Below, piece after piece: positions 59,759-64,000 of a stretch of DNA of 64,000 nt (its first letter is position 1; each line of letters starts with the position of its first letter). Where the stretch lies: assembly GCA_030141605.1 (NCBI GenBank), contig JAQGDQ010000077.1:512501-576500 (forward strand), written 5' to 3'. This DNA comes from Tubiluchus corallicola. Lineage: Eukaryota > Priapulida > Priapulimorpha > Priapulimorphida > Tubiluchidae. The notes under the pieces are model-generated. The model saw nothing but the letters and a program-made list of their open reading frames with translations, made no database searches and was not told the origin of the DNA. A program made the position numbers and the translations under genes.

Positions 59759-62700
59759 GTGTGGTGGGGCAACTAAGTGAACTGTAATATAATACTGATT
59801 GTATTGATTTAGATATATCCCACTTTTGCTGTAGAATTTTACTGAAGTCCTGTTGACGGGCTTCTATAATAGTAATCTTGTTAATAATGCTACTTTTTTG
59901 TGCAGCAAAAATCAGGTGAGTTTGTGTTTCAACTGGGGACCTCTTAGATTGTGACTTGGAATGTGCACGCAGTATTGTGTAGCACAGAATACCCACCTCA
60001 GCATAAGTGAGCTGAGATGCTACTGACAGAGCTAGGAACAATAACAGTTATTTCACAGCCCGCTGAGAAATTTTTGTCATGAACTTCATAGCATTTATGT
60101 GTTTTATTGTTTGTATGTGTAATTGTGTAATACTGCACATTTTGCATATAAAGTGGTTTAGATATATCATGTACTCCTGAGAGCAAGGATTGCTTGTAAT
60201 GAGGGAGTCGATATCGTTAGTATAAAATGACGTGTTCGTGCATTGTTTTTTCCATAATTAATCACAAATGCTTTGCACTACATGATGGTATTTTTTCATT
60301 AAGTTGTGCTAGATTCAGCTAGTATTTTATCATTCTTTGTACAATTAGTAAATGGATTCTGTAGAGTATTATCGAAATACTGTAAGAGCATTCATGACAT
60401 ACACTGTGCTGCATTTATTATAGTTTTGTAATAATGTTTGAGGCTGGTAAAAATTAATAAGAACCCTTGTAACTTTTCAGTTGTTTTCTTTTTTTAAGTT
60501 AATGACTGGCAATGTTTTGCTTAAATTATAGATATTTAAGTACTGTTTTCTTGCTTTGTTGAATAATATTAAGCTATGCAGTTGAAAGATTTTTAATCAT
60601 TTTATAATATAGCTAAATGTTTTGATGAACTTCTTTATACTCGTGACCAAACTAACATTTGTGTAAGAATTTTTTTGTTACGAGTCTTTTTATACGGTAA
60701 CTTTTCTATTGTTCACAAATGTAACGCACACTTATTTAAATTTGTGTAAATAAATATAAATCTCTGTGTACATTATAAATGTTTGAGTAAGGTTTTTTGT
60801 AACAGCCTTGGCTGCATGCAATAATTGTGCTTTAAATTTTTAATTTTTTTTACCAAACTAGGTAGGAAAATGAGTGGGCTTCTTATAATTATTTTTGCCA
60901 ACTAGACCCAGTCTGTGTTAATGCCATACACAGTATTATTGGATATTTTCAATTTTCTCATAATTTTCAATTGTCTCATAACGTTTAGGTGATAAAAGTT
61001 AATTTTATTAACTTGAAATCTCAACCAGATCAATATCAAAATTACTTGCATTAGTGAAATTTTTGTGTTGTGAGATTCGGGAGATTAAAGTTTTATATTT
61101 TTTCTAATTGATCCATTTGTGTTTTTCATTTTGTGCAATAGCCTGCATATAAACTATTAAAAAATAAAAGGTGATTGAAATACTTTTTTGCAAAACATCT
61201 AAAGTATAAAACCGAACAATTAACCACAACAGGGATTAGCAGGGTTAGGAGATCGAATACTTATTAAATACTTGTTTTTGTGCGCAAAATGAGACAACTG
61301 TATATAGCATGCCGATGTCTCACTCACAAATCTTAGGTTTACAAAATTACACGTTAACTGAAAAAGAAAAGCTGTTAGCTGTTTAAACTCTTTCGCTATA
61401 GAGACTTGCAAAGACGTTAGTCAAATATGGCGAAGAAGCTCAACAAATGGAAAATGGACCGAACACACATCACCTCTCAAGCGACCTTTGTTTCTTCGTC
61501 ATGAGACTATAATTATGAGTCTTTTTCCAATGCTTTATTCCCGCGTTTTAGCTTGAAGTTTTCCTGTTTATCAAACATTAGTTTTCGGCACTGACGCACA
61601 ACAGATTCAGTGTGAAAACTTGTTTACCAAGGCTAGTTTCTATGAGTCAAATTAACCTAATAATTAGTGCGTAATTAGAGTACTATTTGATTCGGCTCGC
61701 ATGATAGTTACTGGTTTTGACACAGTTTCGAGTCGAGTGTCTCTTCAAACCGATCAGCTTTTTTCGAAACTAACTGTTCGTCAAAATCTGGTGCAATTAT
61801 TATTGGAAATTTTCGATAAAATAATTTTTTGAACTTTCTTGTTTCAAAATTTCGTACACATATGAAAAGAATAGACCTACATAAACAAACATTCCTAGAA
61901 AAGAACATAATTTGCAACTAGTTTTCGTTTATTGACACCGTAACTCATTGAAACTGCAAAGAGCAATTCTACAGATCAGTATTTTTGTTAGCAAATTTTA
62001 TAATCCACTATTTAAACAGTTTTTGTTATAGTAGCAAAATTGACGTGAAAATTGCGTGTAAAAGGCGTGTGTGGTGGCGTGATAGAAGAAAAGAGCAAAA
62101 CATTAAACTCAGCCAAATTTTCATGTGTTTGCAGAAGTCACACTACTCATAGGTCACTGGCTTATGGTGGAATTTTTGGCTTTCAAAATTATGTGGATAT
62201 AGGTGCAGTTAACTACATCATGAACTCATCGTTCGTATGCCGATAGCCTGATCTAGACGTATATAAAAAGTGTGATGTTATTGCTTATCAAGCCAGAACT
62301 GACCAAACGCTGAAACAACGAAATCCGAAGTTATACAAACTTTACATTAAATTTATGGTTTGGGCTAGGCTTGTAATACCAGATTATGACAAATTTTCGC
62401 AAAATTAGACTCAATACGTTACACGGGAAATTTATTTGCATTCTTAATTACGAGCCAATTGTGAGGGAAGTCATGCTACACAGATCATTGGTTACACGTT
62501 ATAATGTCATTCATTACCACATTTCTAGGAAAAGTGTGTAGAACAAAAACCAAGGAACAAAATTGGTGAAACCTTTTGCTGAAAATTCTCATTAGTAAGG
62601 TAGTGGCTTCGCATCACACTTCCTTGGACCAAGTCTTTAAAACATTATACTAGTTACAATTTATATAGTAATTCATAATATAACTTTAAACACTTAATGA

Positions 62701-64000
62701 TTTTTGTAATATGTCAATATACACATATTTTGAATTACTTTTTTATACTGACAACGCCCATTTGAACTTGCAAAATCACAGAAACCAGATTAGGGCTTGA
62801 AGATGCGTCCCTTTAATTCCTAAATAAATTTCATTTAGTCTTCATTATTTTATTGCTGTGGCTGCTAGACGACTGCTAGACAGTGAAGACAACACGAGAA
62901 TTGAGAACACGGCCGAACGAGACTAAGCTTGAACTGTGGGCTGAAATGACCCATACAAACGCATTTTTTCACCTCTTGAAAAGAATAACCTATACCGATC
63001 CGTCACGAATTAACATAATCCATGCATGCTCCTTGGTTTTTTGATCATTATCCTATCCTAATCCCTGTCAATGATTCAGTATCTGTGGGATAGTGAACGG
63101 ATTTGTCTGTCACGCAGCGACTGCAAACAAACGCTGAAAAGGAAGCAGCTTGTTTGACAATATTTAAAAAACTTTAATCTTGCGAGACAAATTTGTTATT
63201 CTTCCGGAAAGTGAAACAAAATCATGGCTAGAAATGGTTTAAAAGAGGGAGGGGCTATTTGTCAAAACAAACAAGTATAACGTTGAATACACCATAAATC
63301 TTCACAGACATTACAAGATGAACAAAAATGGGGGAATGTCGAACGAACGAAAAAATAAATGTGGGGATTAAATAAGTGGACGACGTAATGAGAAAAGCGA
63401 ATTAATATAAATTAAAATAATACGTTATTGACTGTAGACGAAGGGATACTCGAGAAGAGGGAATAAATGAAATGAAAGTTATGCGTTATTGACTGTTGTT
63501 AATCATTGTTAGTTTAACATTAGTTTAGGTTTTATAAGCTTTGTTCCTATAAAAACTTTAGGTTTAACAAACACCGTAGAACTTGAGCTGCCACATTATT
63601 AACGTAGTATTCTGAAGAAATTCACTTTGGCATGTCTGTATATGTATTCCGTAATCTCTGTAAATATTTCTGAGACACGCGTATAATAATTATGTAACAG
63701 GTCAGCAACTTTTAATGTTTAAATTCTACAGCATGTAGACTCAGCTCGCTCAGCTGATTAAACTAAACTGCTCACCTGTTAGTCTTGTTACATAATTATC
63801 ACGGATTTTGTCTATCAAATACCTTATCTGACACCACGCAGAACATTCACGCAGTATAAGTGACAGTGAGAGTTTAGCAAGAAATTCATAGACTTTCTAT
63901 TAATATATATTTCGCTTGTTATTGGGTTATTTTATAGTTTTGTCATTAAATAAAGCTAGATATCAAACCACATCAAGCTTGGATAATAAGCCAACAATAT
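59759..64000. other. TDRD12-like 3' UTR and downstream intergenic DNA
   Basis: The 3' UTR probably runs to the AATAAA at 60749-60754. Beyond that, AT-rich sequence carries only open frames under 70 codons with no recognisable family, and no convincing exon, RNA gene or repeat array was seen up to the window end. Confidence 0.55.
60749..60754 (+). terminator. poly(A) signal AATAAA of the TDRD12-like gene
   Basis: A canonical hexamer 991 bp after the stop codon, within a TAAATAAATATAAA context. It is the best 3' end candidate downstream of the gene. Confidence 0.4.

Overview
This is a stretch of an AT-rich nuclear genome from an animal, almost certainly an invertebrate. Genes are split by GT-AG introns, mostly from about 100 bp to 1.5 kb with a few of 2-4 kb. 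Intergenic and intronic DNA is full of microsatellites and inverted-repeat elements. The gene content is animal-specific: NEK10, a GRXCR-type protein, a rhodopsin-class GPCR and a TDRD12-type piRNA factor. The phylum cannot be fixed from this window alone; cnidarian, tunicate, sponge or another lineage all remain possible.

Layout, left to right. (1) 1-6430: no recognisable gene, with a long ATTC microsatellite and two tRNA-like relics. (2) 6431-16971 (+): a complete 13-exon class I glucose-type transporter of 519 aa, rebuilt exon by exon with consistent phases. (3) 16972-22296: intergenic DNA with two adjacent terminal-inverted-repeat elements. (4) 22297-43509 (+): a complete 24-exon NEK10 gene of 1048 aa, with armadillo repeats, a kinase domain and a coiled coil. 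Its 4.2-kb intron 21 holds (5) an intronless class A GPCR on the same strand (38878-39876). (6) 46657-47582 (-): the last two exons of a GRXCR-like cysteine-rich protein; its upstream exons were not found. (7) 52427-59758 (+): one 2443-codon exon encoding a TDRD12-like protein with three extended Tudor regions, a DEAD-like helicase core, a CCCH finger, an armadillo-like block and a CS/p23 domain. (8) 59759-64000: its 3' UTR, then nothing recognisable.

The genes do not form one pathway. NEK10 and GRXCR relate to cilia or stereocilia and signalling in vertebrates, TDRD12 to germline piRNA production, and the transporter and GPCR to the cell surface. The most unusual item is the giant single-exon TDRD12-like protein, with a degenerate helicase motif II, a 13-residue tandem repeat and an armadillo block. 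Next are the nested GPCR that lacks the usual TM3 cysteine and a set of small palindromic elements.
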